From Cordylochernes scorpioides (Eukaryota > Arthropoda > Arachnida > Pseudoscorpiones > Chernetidae), in assembly GCA_030710605.1 (NCBI GenBank), contig CP092880.1, forward strand, positions 19,963,791-20,027,790: 64,000 nucleotides of DNA, written 5' to 3'. Below, piece after piece: positions 54,071 through 64,000 of the stretch; position 1 is the first letter of the stretch; each line of letters starts with the position of its first letter. The position numbers and the translations under genes were made by a program. A model generated the notes under the pieces. The model saw nothing but the letters and a program-made list of their open reading frames with translations. It ran no database searches and was not told where the DNA came from.

Positions 54071-54340
54071 AACTTGGATTAATGAAGAATTTTGTCAAGA
54101 CAATGAATCCAAATGATGCTGGATTTGCCTATTTGAAGTAAAAATTCCCTAGCATAAGTGATTAAAAAATTAAAGAAGTCATTTTCCTTGGACCTCAGAT
54201 TCGAAAATTGTTTCAGGATGAGAATTTTGAAGATAGCTTAAATGAAGTTGAAGCAGCAGCATGGAATTATTTTAGAAACCTTTGGAATAACTTTTTGAGA
54301 AATGTTAAGGCTGAAAACTACAGTGACTTAGTTAATTTTT
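54071..54340 (+). pseudogene. fragment of a dispersed conserved protein family of unknown function (N-side)
   Basis: One frame with two stops: LMKNFVKTMNPNDAGFAYLK, GPQIRKLFQDENFEDSLNEV, EAAAWNYFRNLWNNFLRNV, AENYSDLV. I recall similar repeated sequences from several arthropod and cnidarian genomes, without an assigned function. The piece at 60353-60673 looks like the downstream part of the same family. Confidence 0.5.
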
Positions 54341-55010
54341 TTTTATTTAACAGTTGCAAAGACACGCCATATCCACAATTAGGATAAATGCGTGTAAATA
54401 TCTATATAGATAATACCGTAACAGAGTTTTCCATTGTAAAGTCCTGAGCTATCTCCTCCGAAGATTCTGAACTACACATAACAATCTATATACCAAAATT
54501 TTCGTTATTTTTTTCTTCGTGTCATAGGCCTGTTTTTATTTTCCTAATGTTAGCAGTTATTTTTATTTTTTAATTTATTCTATTTTACAATCGTAGATTT
54601 TTTTGCATTTATCATCATCAATTCTTTTGTTTACAATTGCGTAACTTTTATAGAGAGAAATAAAGAAATACATAATTGATTAGATACAAAAGTGTGAACC
54701 AGAAAGTCGATTTTTAAAAATGTTATTATTTAATATAAACTTATTTTAATTTAATTTTGAAATGAAAAGGTAGTGTAAAAGTGTATATGAGGTTAGATTC
54801 AAATAGGTTTAATTATGTTAGTTTAATCGCTAAATAAGGTTAGTTTTAGATAAGTTGAATTAGGTTAGTTTCAGATAATTAAAAAAAAATAATGTTCGTT
54901 TTTAGAAAAATAATTCGCAATAGTAAGTATATATATTAATATAAAAGATCGAAATGTAAAAATCACTATGTCCAAAATCTTCGCTTTAACTCGTGTAAAA
55001 CGGCTCGAAG
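54341..55010. other. AT-rich noncoding
   Basis: Several TTAG/AGGTTAG-rich phrases at 54790-54870. No gene or shared repeat family is seen. Confidence 0.35.
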
Positions 55011-57589
55011 GTACGGCAGTGTCAACGTACAGCGCCGCCTACCAAAGTTACCCTTTTCTGGGAACTCACCAGGTTATAAAATTTTTCGAATTGTAGATTG
55101 AATTATTACTTTTATTCTATCTTTTATAAGTGTTTGTTATAGTTTTTCATTTGAATTTAGCACAATTTTTGTATCTGGTTATCTTTTTTGGCATCTTTTT
55201 TTTTCTCATTAATAAGACCTAATCCAAATAATTTAATAGTGTGTGACTTTTTTTTTAATTAAATTATTTGGATTAGGTCTTATTTTCTTTTATTAATTTG
55301 TTATAGTTTTTCATTTGAATTTAGCTCCATTTTTGTGTCTGTCTTATTTTTTCTTCTCATAAATAGGCTGATGCTGTATTTGTGTACTCAATTGTTGCTT
55401 TTATTTTTATTAAATTATTTGGATTAGGTCTTATTTTCTTTTATTAATTTGTTATAGTTTTTCATTTGAATTTAGCTCCATTTTTGTGTCTGTCTTTTTT
55501 TTTCATCTCATAAATAGGCTGATGCTGTATTTGTGTACTCAATTGTTGCTTTTTGTGTCTGGTTTCTTTTTTGCAGTATTTTTTTTTAATCCTTTTTTTT
55601 TTCATCAATTGTTTCCTCACATGCTTGGAATTTTCTTTTTATGCCTGTCCTGGCTTTCAGTTTTATAGATTTCCTCTGCTTGGTTCTTATTTTACCTTTT
55701 TTTTTTGAGCGTCTTCTGTCATGCCTCGGAAAGGCCGTGGAAGACTCACTCCCCTGACCGCTAGGCTATTTCTCTTGTTTACTTTTTTACCAATGCCTAT
55801 AATTTTTCACCTGAAAGATTTTTTTTTATTTGTTATTCAATAAACTATTATCACTTATTTTTGGTCTTCTTTTTATTTACTTATTTTACTGGGGGTTGGT
55901 GGAAGGATGGTCTAAGCCGTTGGTTCGGCTCGAAGGTACGGCGGTGTCAACGTACAGCGCCGCCTACCAAAGTTAACCTTTTCTGGGAACTCACCAGGTT
56001 ATATTATTTTTCGAATTGTAGATTGAATTATTACTTTTATTCTATCTTTTATAAGTGTTTGTTATAGTTTTTCATTTGAATTTAGCACAATTTTTGTATC
56101 TGGTTATCTTTTTTGGCATCTTTTTTTTCTCATTAATAAGACCTAATCCAAATAATTTAATAGTGTGTGACTTTTTTTTAAATTAAATTATTTGGATTAG
56201 GTCTTATTTTCTTTTATTAATTTGTTATAGTTTTTCATTTGAATTTAGCTCCATTTTTGTGTCTGTCTTTTTTTTTCATCTCATAAATAGGCTGATGCTG
56301 TATTTGTGTACTCAATTGTTGCTTTTTGTGTCTGGTTTCTTTTTTGCAGTATTTTTTTTTAATCCTTTTTTTTTTCATCAATTGTTTCCTCACATGCTTG
56401 GAATTTTCTTTTTATGCCTGTCCTGGCTTTCAGTTTTATAGATTTCCTCTGCTTGGTTCTTATTTTACCTTTTTTTTTTTGAGCGTCTTCTGTCATGCCT
56501 CGGAAAGGCCGTGGAAGACTCACTCCCCTGACCGCTAGGCTATTTCTCTTGTTTACTTTTTTACCAATGCCTATAATTTTTCACCTGAAAGATTTTTTTT
56601 TATTTGTTATTCAATAAACTATTATCACTTATTTTTGGTCTTCTTTTTATTTACTTATTTTACTGGGGGTTGGTGGAAGGATGGTCTAAGCCGTTGGTTC
56701 GGCTCGAAGGTACGGCGGTGTCAACGTACAGCGCCGCCTACCAAAGTTAACCTTTTCTGGGAACTCACCAGGTTATATTATTTTTCGAATTGTAGATTGA
56801 ATTATTACTTTTATTCTATCTTTTATAAGTGTTTGTTATAGTTTTTCATTTGAATTTAGCACAATTTTTGTATCTGGTTATCTTTTTTGGCATCTTTTTT
56901 TTCTCATTAATAAGACCTAATCCAAATAATTTAATAGTGTGTGACTTTTTTTTAAATTAAATTATTTGGATTAGGTCTTATTTTCTTTTATTAATTTGTT
57001 ATAGTTTTTCATTTGAATTTAGCTCCATTTTTGTGTCTGTCTTTTTTTTTCTTCTCATAAATAGGCTGATGCTGTATTTGTGTACTCAATTGTTGCTTTT
57101 TTTTTATTAAATTATTTGGATTAGGCCTTATTTTCTTTTATTAATTTGTTATAGTTTTTCATTTGAATTTAGCTCCATTTTTGTGTCTGTCTTTTTTTTT
57201 CATCTCATAAATAGGCTGATGCTGTATTTGTGTACTCAATTGTTGCTTTTTGTGTCTGGTTTCTTTTTTGCAGTATTTTTTTTGAATCCTTTTTTTTTTC
57301 ATCAATTGTTTCCTCACATGCTTGGAATTTTCTTTTTATGCCTGTCCTGGCTTTCAGTTTTATAGATTTCCTCTGCTTGGTTCTTATTTTACCTTTTTTT
57401 TTTGAGCGTCTTCTGTCATGCCTCGGAAAGGCCGTGGAAGACTCACTCCCCTGACCGCTAGGCTATTTCTCTTGTTTACTTTTTTACCAATGCCTATAAT
57501 TTTTCACCTGAAAGATTTTTTTTTATTTGTTATTCAATAAACTATTATCACTTATTTTTGGTCTTCTTTTATTTACTTATTTTACTGGG
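55011..57589 (+). repeat. macrosatellite, ~774-bp units
   Basis: At least three units. Positions 55861 and 56635 start identical sequence (spacing 774) and 55486, 56259 and 57183 repeat as well. The last unit is longer by an internal ~150-bp duplication also present in the first. Each unit has a SINE-2 head (GTTGGTGGAAGGATGGTCTA), the block GCTCGAAGGTACGGCGGTGT and a hairpin (AAGACCTAATCCAAATAATT and its complement about 30 bp later). The rest is T-rich. The small repeated frames are by-products of the repetition, not genes. Confidence 0.9.
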
Positions 57590-57804
57590 GGTTGGTGGAA
57601 GGATGGTCTAAGCCGTTGGTTTTCGACCGCTACGACCCGGGTTCGATTCCCGCATTGGGCACTTTTTTCTGAAAAAATAAAAAAAAAAGCTCCAATGGCT
57701 TCTGATTCTTGCAAAAGTCCAACCCCACCAGCAAGCGCAAGTAATCAAACGGGGCTCTGGCACACTTGTACATGCAAAGTCGAACTGCTTTTCATACGTG
57801 TACC
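57590..57804 (+). mobile_element. tRNA-derived SINE (family 2), 3'-truncated
   Basis: GGGTTGGTGGAAGGATGGTC head, CCCGGGTTCGATTCCCGC B box, A-rich linker and body until ACTGCTTTTCATACGTGT. It is then cut by the Helitron palindrome. Its head is the same as that repeated in the neighbouring macrosatellite. Confidence 0.78.
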
Positions 57805-58267
57805 ATTTTCAAAGACCCTGCTTAGGATTAAAACTTCTCAGAAGCATAACAATAGTACCAACCTAGAGGTTAACTGGTGTGGATGCATTCCTCTGGGAGT
57901 AAGACTATTGAGAAATTCAGTAGGGAGTTATTTTGCTTCTCCGCATTCTAACACTCCAACTGTTAACACTGTGGAAACACTGACTCATGTTTGGTAAGCA
58001 ATTTCAGGGAAGAAACTATAGACATTGGATTAAATAAATTATTAATTAAATTGCATTAAATAAAAATTATTAGATTTAAATAAATATTATTCGAGTGAAA
58101 AAAAAAAGAAAAAATTAACAAATTAGAAAATAAAATTTCGAAAAATACAACTATATTGCAGATAAGATAAGAGGACCTTATTAAAAAATAAATAAACAAA
58201 CTGTAATTCGACACTATCGATAATTCGACACTTTCGATAATTCGACACTTTCGATAATTCGACCATT

Positions 58268-58760
58268 TTAAAAATCAAATTTACAAGGTTGATTGTTGTT
58301 TAAATACAACTTTGATTTTGCATGCATAAACACAGGCTCTTGTAGCAAGAACCCAACTTTAGTGAAAACTGATGCCTCTTCAGAATGAATGGAAGACTGA
58401 AATCTGAAGGAGCAGAAGATATGGGTCATCTTTACATGTATGCTATCCAATGTTCGCGCACTTGAAAAAGCTACATATAAAGTTGTCCGTGCGTAAACAC
58501 AGGCTCTTGTAGCCAAGGTTTGGCCTTGAGCCTTATTTATAGTCATAGCAAAAGCCAACCTTAGTGAAAACTAACGCCTCTCTAGAATGAAGCGAAGGTT
58601 GGTATCCGAAGGGGCCAAAGATATTTCAGACACTATACAGTGTGTTCAACTTTGGGCACTGTCAGTATATGTGCTTCAAGGACATGAGAGCACATGCGCT
58701 GAAACACCATACGTGTTCCATCGCAAAGATCCTAAAGGCATTGGTGAAAGTATAAATAAA
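58268..58760 (-). pseudogene. Helitron helicase (PIF1-like) C-terminal fragment
   Basis: Minus strand: GTRMVFQRMCSHVLEAHILT, then (other frame) FAMTINKAQGQTL and LYVAFSSART. These are the last conserved helicase motifs of the Rep/Hel protein that drives rolling-circle transposition of Helitrons. Frameshifts, a stop and loss of the N-terminal replication initiator make it inactive. Confidence 0.75.
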
Positions 58761-58917
58761 TATTTTGGAAATGAAAAAAAATACATATATATATAAGAAA
58801 ATAAATTGGAATAAAAATTTACAAACTATATTTCAGAGTGGATACATATTTGAAAGGAAAAAAAAAAAAGAAAATTGCAAACAACAAAACTATATTACAG
58901 ATATGACATGAAAACTA

Positions 58918-59290
58918 ACGCCTCTCTAGAATGAAGCGAAGGTTGGTATCCGAAGGGGCCAAAGATATTTCAGACACTATACAGTGTGTTCAACTTTGGG
59001 CACTGTCAGTATATGTGCTTCAAGGACATGAGAGCACATGCGCTGAAACACCATACGCGTTCCATCGCAAAGATCCTAAAGGCATTGGTGAAAGTATAAA
59101 TGACCCATATATTCTGTTCCTTCAGATTTCAGTCTTCCATTCATTCTGAAGAGGCATCAGTTTTCACTAAAGTTTGCTTTTGCTATGACTATAAATAATA
59201 TTTGGGTTCTTGCTACAAGAGCCTGTGTTTATGCATGCAAAAGCAAAGTTGTATTTAAACAACAATCAACCTTGTAAATTTGATTTTTAA
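58918..59290 (+). repeat. second Helitron helicase end, fused in inverted orientation
   Basis: 58918-59100 repeats, in the same direction, the DNA of 58574-58753, so its helicase-like reading is on the minus strand. From about 59110 the same region's 3' portion continues on the plus strand (FSLPFILKRHQFSLKF readable with changes). The change of direction at about 59100 is a rearrangement joint. Confidence 0.55.
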
Positions 59291-59790
59291 AATGGTCGAA
59301 TTATCGAAAGTGTCGAATTATCGAAAGTGTCGAATTATCGAAAGTGTCGAATTATCGAGTGTCGAATTACAGTTTGTTTATGTATTTTTAATAAGGTCCT
59401 CTTATCTTATCTGCAATATAGTTGTATTTTTCGAAATTTTATTTTCTAATTTGTTAATTTCTTTCTTTTTTTTTCACTCTAATAATATTTATTTAAATCT
59501 AATAATTTTTATTTAATGCAATTTAATTAATAATTTATTTAATCCAATGTCTATAGTTTCTTCCCTGAAATTGCTTACCAAACATGAGTCAGTGTTTCCA
59601 CAGTGTTAACAGTTGGAGTGTTAGAATGCGGAGAAGCAAAATAACTCCCTACTGAATTTTTCAATAGTCTCACTCCCAGAGGAATGCATCCACACCAGTT
59701 AACCTCTAGGTTGGTACTATTGTTATGCTTCTGAGAAGTTTTAATCCTAAGCAGGGTCTTTGAAAATGGTATACGTATGGTGATACAGTG

Positions 59791-59931
59791 CATGTGCTCT
59801 CATGTCCTTAAAGTAGTGTAGTTCTGTTGTTTGCAATTTCATTTTCTGATTTGTTAAAATTTTTCTTCTATAGTTTCTCACCTGCGGGTCCTTCGGGTAA
59901 ACCCGGGGCGTTGCCCGGGTCACTCGGCTAG
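59791..59931 (+). mobile_element. Helitron 3' terminus
   Basis: ACCCGGGGCGTTGCCCGGGT hairpin followed by CACTCGGCTAG (CTAG 59928-59931) and T. It terminates the right arm of the palindrome, so the helicase piece belongs to a Helitron ending here. Confidence 0.78.
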
Positions 59932-60239
59932 TGAAATTATATACAAATCAAATCATCGTAAAATTAACATAGTTAGACATTGGGAAGCGCGCAAATTACA
60001 CATTCGATGTCAAATTTTGCATATAGTATTTGAAATAGTAGCTTGAAATATGTACACGGTATAATAATGAAATATGTACACAAAATTGCCATTTATAACA
60101 GTTAGAACAACGTGTAGACCAAGTAAATTAATCGCCAACAGTCAATACTTTTGCCTTAAAATATACATCCTGCAGAATCTATTAAACTTGATGTATTAGT
60201 CTTTATTGTAAATAGCTTGTTTGGTATTTGTCAGGTAAA
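59932..60239. other. AT-rich noncoding
   Basis: No gene or repeat recognised. Confidence 0.3.
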
Positions 60240-60330
60240 GTTGATTTTCTTCCCTTAGATCAGAAGTTGACCGACAGTTTATTAGAAGGTGTTCAGGGTT
60301 TTGTTCTACATTTCCACAAGTGCACGCAGG
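60240..60330 (-). pseudogene. LINE ORF2 C-terminal zinc motif fragment
   Basis: Minus strand: ACTCGNVEQNPEHLLINC, a C-x-C-x8-H-x4-C arrangement as in LINE C-termini, followed by RSTSDLREEN. Related in type to the fragment at 3020-3165. Confidence 0.55.
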
Positions 60331-60352
60331 TGAACCAATTTTACCAATTCTA

Positions 60353-60673
60353 AACAAATATGTGTTAAAGTCACCATGTCCAGTAAAAAATGGACATTAT
60401 GTTAATGAACTCTTACTTAACTACAAAGCACTGGGATGTAACATATCTCTCAAGATCCATTTCCTGCATTCACATCTAGATTTCTTTCCTGACAATCTTG
60501 GTGCAGTTAGCGATGAGCATGGTGAGAGGTTTTATCAAGATATATCAAGCAGGGAGAAGCGGTACCAAGGTAAATGGAGTCCCTGTATGCTTGCTGACTA
60601 CTGCTGGACACTCAAGAGGGATGTACCACAAGCAAAATATAGAAGAAAATCCACTATCACTACTTTTAAATAA
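60353..60673 (+). pseudogene. fragment of a dispersed conserved protein family of unknown function (C-side)
   Basis: Open frame with YKALGCNISLKIHFLHSHLD, FFPDNLGAVSDEHGERFYQD and MLADYCWTLKRDVPQAKYRR. I recall this His-rich signature from repeated genes in arthropods and cnidarians. The family is probably carried by a transposable element, but I know no function. No stops interrupt it. The start is not preserved, because the upstream bases belong to a LINE fragment on the other strand. Confidence 0.55.
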
Positions 60674-60935
60674 AAGAAATATATTTCGCGTTCTCATATA
60701 GGTCTATATATTTAAAATATTTTCAAATTTCAAATAGGTGTCTCTCAGAAGCATTGCGCTATAGAAAAAACGAATGGTATACTTGGAATCAGCACAAAAA
60801 GTTACATTAAGATTAATTGCTGTTTCTTTTGGGACAAAGAAAAATATTTTTGGATAACCAGTGTAATGTTATAAGGTTAATGCAAAAATGCTTACGTAAA
60901 ATTGTTCGCATTTATTATTCTGTTTATCATAATAT
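60674..60935. other. AT-rich noncoding
   Basis: No feature is seen. Confidence 0.3.
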
Positions 60936-61050
60936 ATTAGAACCTCCCTTTTTAGCGGACACCGCGCTAACGTACACCTCTCTACACCTCTCCCTAAAGG
61001 ACAATTTGGCTCTGCAATTAGGCGTTATCCTTTATAGGGAGGTTTTACTG
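60936..61050. mobile_element. pogo/Tigger-like MITE, internally deleted
   Basis: TAGAACCTCCCTTTTTAGCG left end, GGGAGGTTTTACTG right end. The centre with AATTACCATTTTTA is missing. Confidence 0.75.
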
Positions 61051-61472
61051 TACTAAAAAAAATATTGTCACGCAAAAACCATGGGTGATGAGAAATTTCT
61101 GATTATATTTTTGAGTTCAGCATGAAAAGTTACACTAGAAACACTATCAGGTTTTTTTTAGGTAAAATTTAGTTGACCAGTGTGATTTAATAGATATACA
61201 AAATCAGTTATACACTTGCATGATTTTACAATTAATAGCTTCATATTTATTAACTTTATCAACATCCTATAACACGATACCCCAAAGTCAGGGATATTTG
61301 CGTCAATACATTTCTTTACATCATAACAAATTGGCTATATACAAGCTTATACAATATAATTATCTTACATATTTATCCAAAGAAAATTGGTCAAAGAGAA
61401 AAAAGACAAACACACAAAAGCAAATCCCTCAAAATTTCCTTCCCTCTCTTTCCCATTTCAAAAGATAGTTGT
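61051..61472. other. AT-rich noncoding
   Basis: An 82-codon frame at 61220-61468 has no recognisable features. Nothing else is seen. Confidence 0.3.
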
Positions 61473-62066
61473 ATATATATCTAGAAAATTGATTAAAATT
61501 TTTATATGTTCTTTTCTCATCTACGAATTCATGTAGCTGTCCGATGCCACCAACTTTTCTTTCTCTATATTCTAGAAAAATTGGACATTCCAGAAGTAGA
61601 TGTTATGAGTCTTGAATTTCTCCTCCGCAGAAACATCTCTTCACCGCGCCGATAGTTGCCAAAATTTTCCCAAAATTTCCATGATCAGTGATAAATTAGA
61701 TATTAGAGCTTCATATACCAATAGTTTAAATCAATAAATATTTCTCTTGTGTTTAAAATTTTTGAAATTACGGCAAATACTATTCGGTCTGTACAAAACT
61801 AATGGCTGATTTCAGTAATACAAATTTAAAGTTGTAAACGACATTTGAAATTATCCCGCATATGTTTGTTTTAAACGATAAAATCGAAATTTATTTTAAG
61901 GAGAAATAACGACTATTTCCAACCTTAGGGATGAAGTATGAAAGGATGAATTGTGAAGAGTAATTATTTAAAGCTTTGATTATTGCATATTATTTTAGTT
62001 TAACATTTTCAAGTCATATATCATTATGAAGCAAGTTTATTGCACTGTCATAATATTTTATAAATA

Positions 62067-63742
62067 CAGTAGAACCTCCCTGTAAAGGACAATATACATG
62101 AATCCTGCCAAGAAGAAAAAGAAGGCCTACAAGCCCATCGTGAACGTCGCCGACCTGGAGAGGGAAGATGAGATGGTGATCTCACGCAACTGCAGCATCC
62201 TGAGCTCCATTGGCCATCCTGCCCTGAAATCCCTGCATGAGGACCTGATCCGCTACATCGCCTCGCGGACTGAAATGATCAAGGCCCTCGCTACCGAAGT
62301 AGAGAACCTCACTGACACCCTCGAGTCCTTCGCAGAGTTGGACGAAATTGAGGAGGCCAACAAGCCCAAGACTGCTTGCCGCGGCACTCAAACCTGCCCT
62401 GCTCCTTCCTGCAAGGAAACCAGCTCCCAGATTGACCCAATCAAGCCCGCCACGCCTGCTCCTGCTGCTCTCCCTGCCAAGAAGCCTGCCTCCACCTTGC
62501 CTGCTCCTGCTCCAACCAAAAGGAAGCAGTCTGAGGCTCCCAACCCGCCTGCAAAGAGGACAAACCTGAATGGTCCTTCAAAACCTGCGCCTTCCCGCGT
62601 ATCCAAGCCTGCGGCCGCCCAAGTGATCCTCCATGGAGAAAAATCGGCGGCCCACACAGTGGTCATCTCTGATGACCCACAGGCTGACCCAAGGGAGATG
62701 CTAAAAGCTGTCCGCGCTGCCCACACTCTACCCCAAGGCGTTTGGGCCTCCCTGCACACCAAGGGGAAGCTGGTCCTCCACTCCAGTAATCCTGACACCA
62801 TCCCTGAGGTGACAACCTCCCTGGCCAGCAAGTTGAATGGAATGAAGGTCCGCCAGCAGAAGGAGATCCTGCCACGGATCTGCCTCTTCAAAGTGGATGA
62901 GGAGACATCCAACTCCACAATTGAGGAGACCTTCCTGGAAACCGCTGCTGTTAGAAAACTTCCTGGGGACAAGGTGGTGCGCGTGGCGCACCGTTCTGCA
63001 CCCAGAAGCGGGACCTGCACCGCCTTCATCGAGGTGGACCTCAAGACCCTTAGAGCCCTGGGCGTTCGCGGGAGAATCGTGGTTGATGGAGTAATCCTCA
63101 ACTTCGAGGAGTCCATCCGCGCCCGCGTCTGCTTCCGCTGTTGTGGCTTCGGCCACAACTCTGCCCAATGCTCCAGAGCTCCTAAGTGCTTCCACTGCGG
63201 TCAAGACGGCCATGAAGGCCTGCCCATCCATTGCTGACCAGCGCACCTCCAAATGTGCCAATTGCTGCTCCAAGGGCCTTCCTGACAAGCACGAGGCGAG
63301 AGCCTCAAGCTGCCCCATCCTGAAGTCTAGGGCCCTCAAGTTCTAGGCTTCAAGGACCTTCTGCCTCCAATTCCATCTGCCACTTCTACTGGATTCCTGG
63401 CCAATTCAATGCTCCTGCCTCACTGCACCTTGGCGCTGTTCCCCTGCTTGCCCAACGTTTCCACTACCCCTGCGACACATCTCCTGCAGTGAGATCCTAG
63501 GGTCCCTTGCCACCTGACATCGCGTTTGGGCTCAAAAATCATAACTTTTGGTTAGTAGCCCGTAAAACCATATTTTCTCTGTAAAGGACAACACCTAATT
63601 GCAGAGCCAAAGTTTCCTTTAGGGAGAGGTGTCCTCTTACTGTGAGTTGCTAAATTGTAAAAATGGTAATTTTGCAAATAAAACTGTACTTTCTGGAAAG
63701 GTGTCCGCTAGCGGGATGTCCGCTTAAAGAGAGGTTTTACTG
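62067..63742. mobile_element. pogo/Tigger-like MITE split by the half-LINE (copy B)
   Basis: CAGTAGAACCTCCCTGTAAA left end, GAGAGGTTTTACTG right end, TA flanks. The inserted element lies at 62093-63578 between CTGTAAAGGACAA repeats (62080-62092 and 63579-63591). Confidence 0.85.
62098..63346 (+). pseudogene. LINE ORF1 (gag-like), copy B, one frameshift near the end
   Basis: Open for 379 codons. Basic N-terminus, Ala/Pro/Lys-rich linker at about residues 95-185, RNA-binding-like region, first knuckle from Cys345 (CFRCCGFGHNSAQC), second starting at residue 364 (CFHCGQDGHEG). Then five bases are missing at about 63220 relative to copy A, and the frame ends at 63237. The third Cys-rich motif continues in another frame to 63346. 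Apart from this deletion the gene is intact, so this copy is the better preserved of the two. Confidence 0.82.
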
Positions 63743-63789
63743 TATTTATATTTTCAATAAATTTTGCGCGATATCAGACGGTGTTAAAA

Positions 63790-64000
63790 ATGCTTTCAAA
63801 ACAGGAAATTCACATAATTTTGCTTTATGTTTTAAAACTCGGCCGCACCACTGTGGAAAAAAAAACTCGAAATATCATCAGCGCGTGGGGCAAGGGTGAT
63901 ATTTCAGAACGTAATATGCGTAGGTGGTTCGAAAAATGTCGCAACGGCGATACCAGCTTTGGAGATGAAGAGAGCCGTAGACGTCCATCTGTGGTTGACG
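63790..64000 (+). pseudogene. mariner transposase N-terminus, cut by window end
   Basis: Counterpart of 5295. MLSKQEIHIILL start, then (frame shifted once near 63855) ISERNMRRWFEKCRNGDTSF and GDEESRRRPSVVD, the typical first helix-turn-helix region of mariner transposases. It retains the ~33 bp lost in copy A. The catalytic part lies beyond 64000. Confidence 0.8.

Larger units (their letters stand above)
57805..59790. repeat. ~2-kb imperfect palindrome of Helitron 3' halves
   Basis: 57805-58350 is the inverted copy of 59187-59790 (for instance GGTTAACTGGTGTGGATGCA at the left, complement at the right). Between them lie two direct ~183-bp repeats (58574-58753 and 58918-59100). Both arms carry the same 3' UTR with short tandem TCGAATTATCGAAAGTG units. 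Confidence 0.85.
61473..64000 (+). repeat. duplicated block, copy B (runs off the window)
   Basis: Second copy of 2972-5479 in the same orientation. The minus-strand LINE tail is at 61520-61666. It carries the same 13-bp target duplication and the same element order, so the duplication happened after the half-LINE had inserted into the MITE. Confidence 0.92.

Noticed and set aside
55486-57365. Repeated 60-74 codon frames with hydrophobic, Phe-rich products
   Set aside because: They arise from T-rich DNA in the macrosatellite; identical frames recur because the DNA is tandemly repeated. No start context or conservation argues for genes.
58587-59149. Two related plus-strand frames of about 70 codons that look like a duplicated small gene
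   Set aside because: The minus strand of the first repeat reads as Helitron helicase, so the plus frames are antisense shadows of that repeated DNA.

Overview
This is a eukaryotic nuclear window, AT-rich and packed with transposable elements. It contains one clearly intact host gene. The mix of Jockey-type LINEs, Ty3/gypsy elements with arthropod-style gag, mariner/Tc1/pogo/hAT DNA transposons and Helitrons suggests an arthropod. A chelicerate or crustacean is my guess, but the sequence alone does not fix the species. Two runs of exactly 100 N (7967-8066 and 33071-33170) are scaffold gaps.

Layout. 1-2.9 kb is AT-rich DNA with a possible LTR-like stretch. 2.97-5.5 kb is one copy of a duplicated block whose second copy fills 61.47-64.0 kb. 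Each copy holds an ORF1-only (half-LINE) element inserted in a pogo-like MITE, followed by a mariner transposase. 6-10.8 kb holds a SINE, a hAT MITE, a broken ferritin fragment, a gypsy gag-protease remnant and small Helitrons. 11.2-13.4 kb is a frameshifted Glu/Lys-rich repeat-protein gene on the minus strand. 13.5-20.9 kb is a carpet of MITEs, two tRNA-derived SINE families, palindromic repeats with hammerhead-like cores, and a Helitron end joined to the 3' half of an intron-containing tRNA-Tyr. 21.0-28.0 kb is one minus-strand Helitron with five retroelements (three SINEs, two Jockey LINEs) stacked in a single 12-bp target site. 28-34.9 kb is further debris (Tc1 transposase, LINE tails, foldbacks).

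35.27-40.54 kb is the standout gene, an uninterrupted 1756-codon UBR1/UBR2-type N-recognin E3 ubiquitin ligase with UBR box, ClpS-like N-box, RING and C-terminal cap. It is intronless and visibly more GC-rich than its surroundings. 40.6-46.4 kb has hairpins, a 76-bp tandem array made from one end of a pogo-like MITE, LINE tails and a Tc1-like MITE. 46.7-49.8 kb has a LINE RT C-terminal half and two Helitrons head-to-tail. 49.8-53.9 kb is an internally inverted Ty3/gypsy element. 55.0-57.6 kb is a ~774-bp macrosatellite carrying a SINE head. 57.8-59.9 kb is a palindrome of Helitron helicase C-termini ending in a Helitron 3' terminus.

How parts interact. The Jockey LINE and the first SINE family share the same 3' tail and the same target site in the Helitron, which points to a LINE/SINE partnership. 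The Helitrons act as landing pads for retroelements, and one abuts tRNA gene material. I saw no CRISPR, bacterial operon or intact rRNA. My candidates for something new are the serially reused insertion site, the ORF1-only element, the hammerhead-like palindromes and the MITE-end array.
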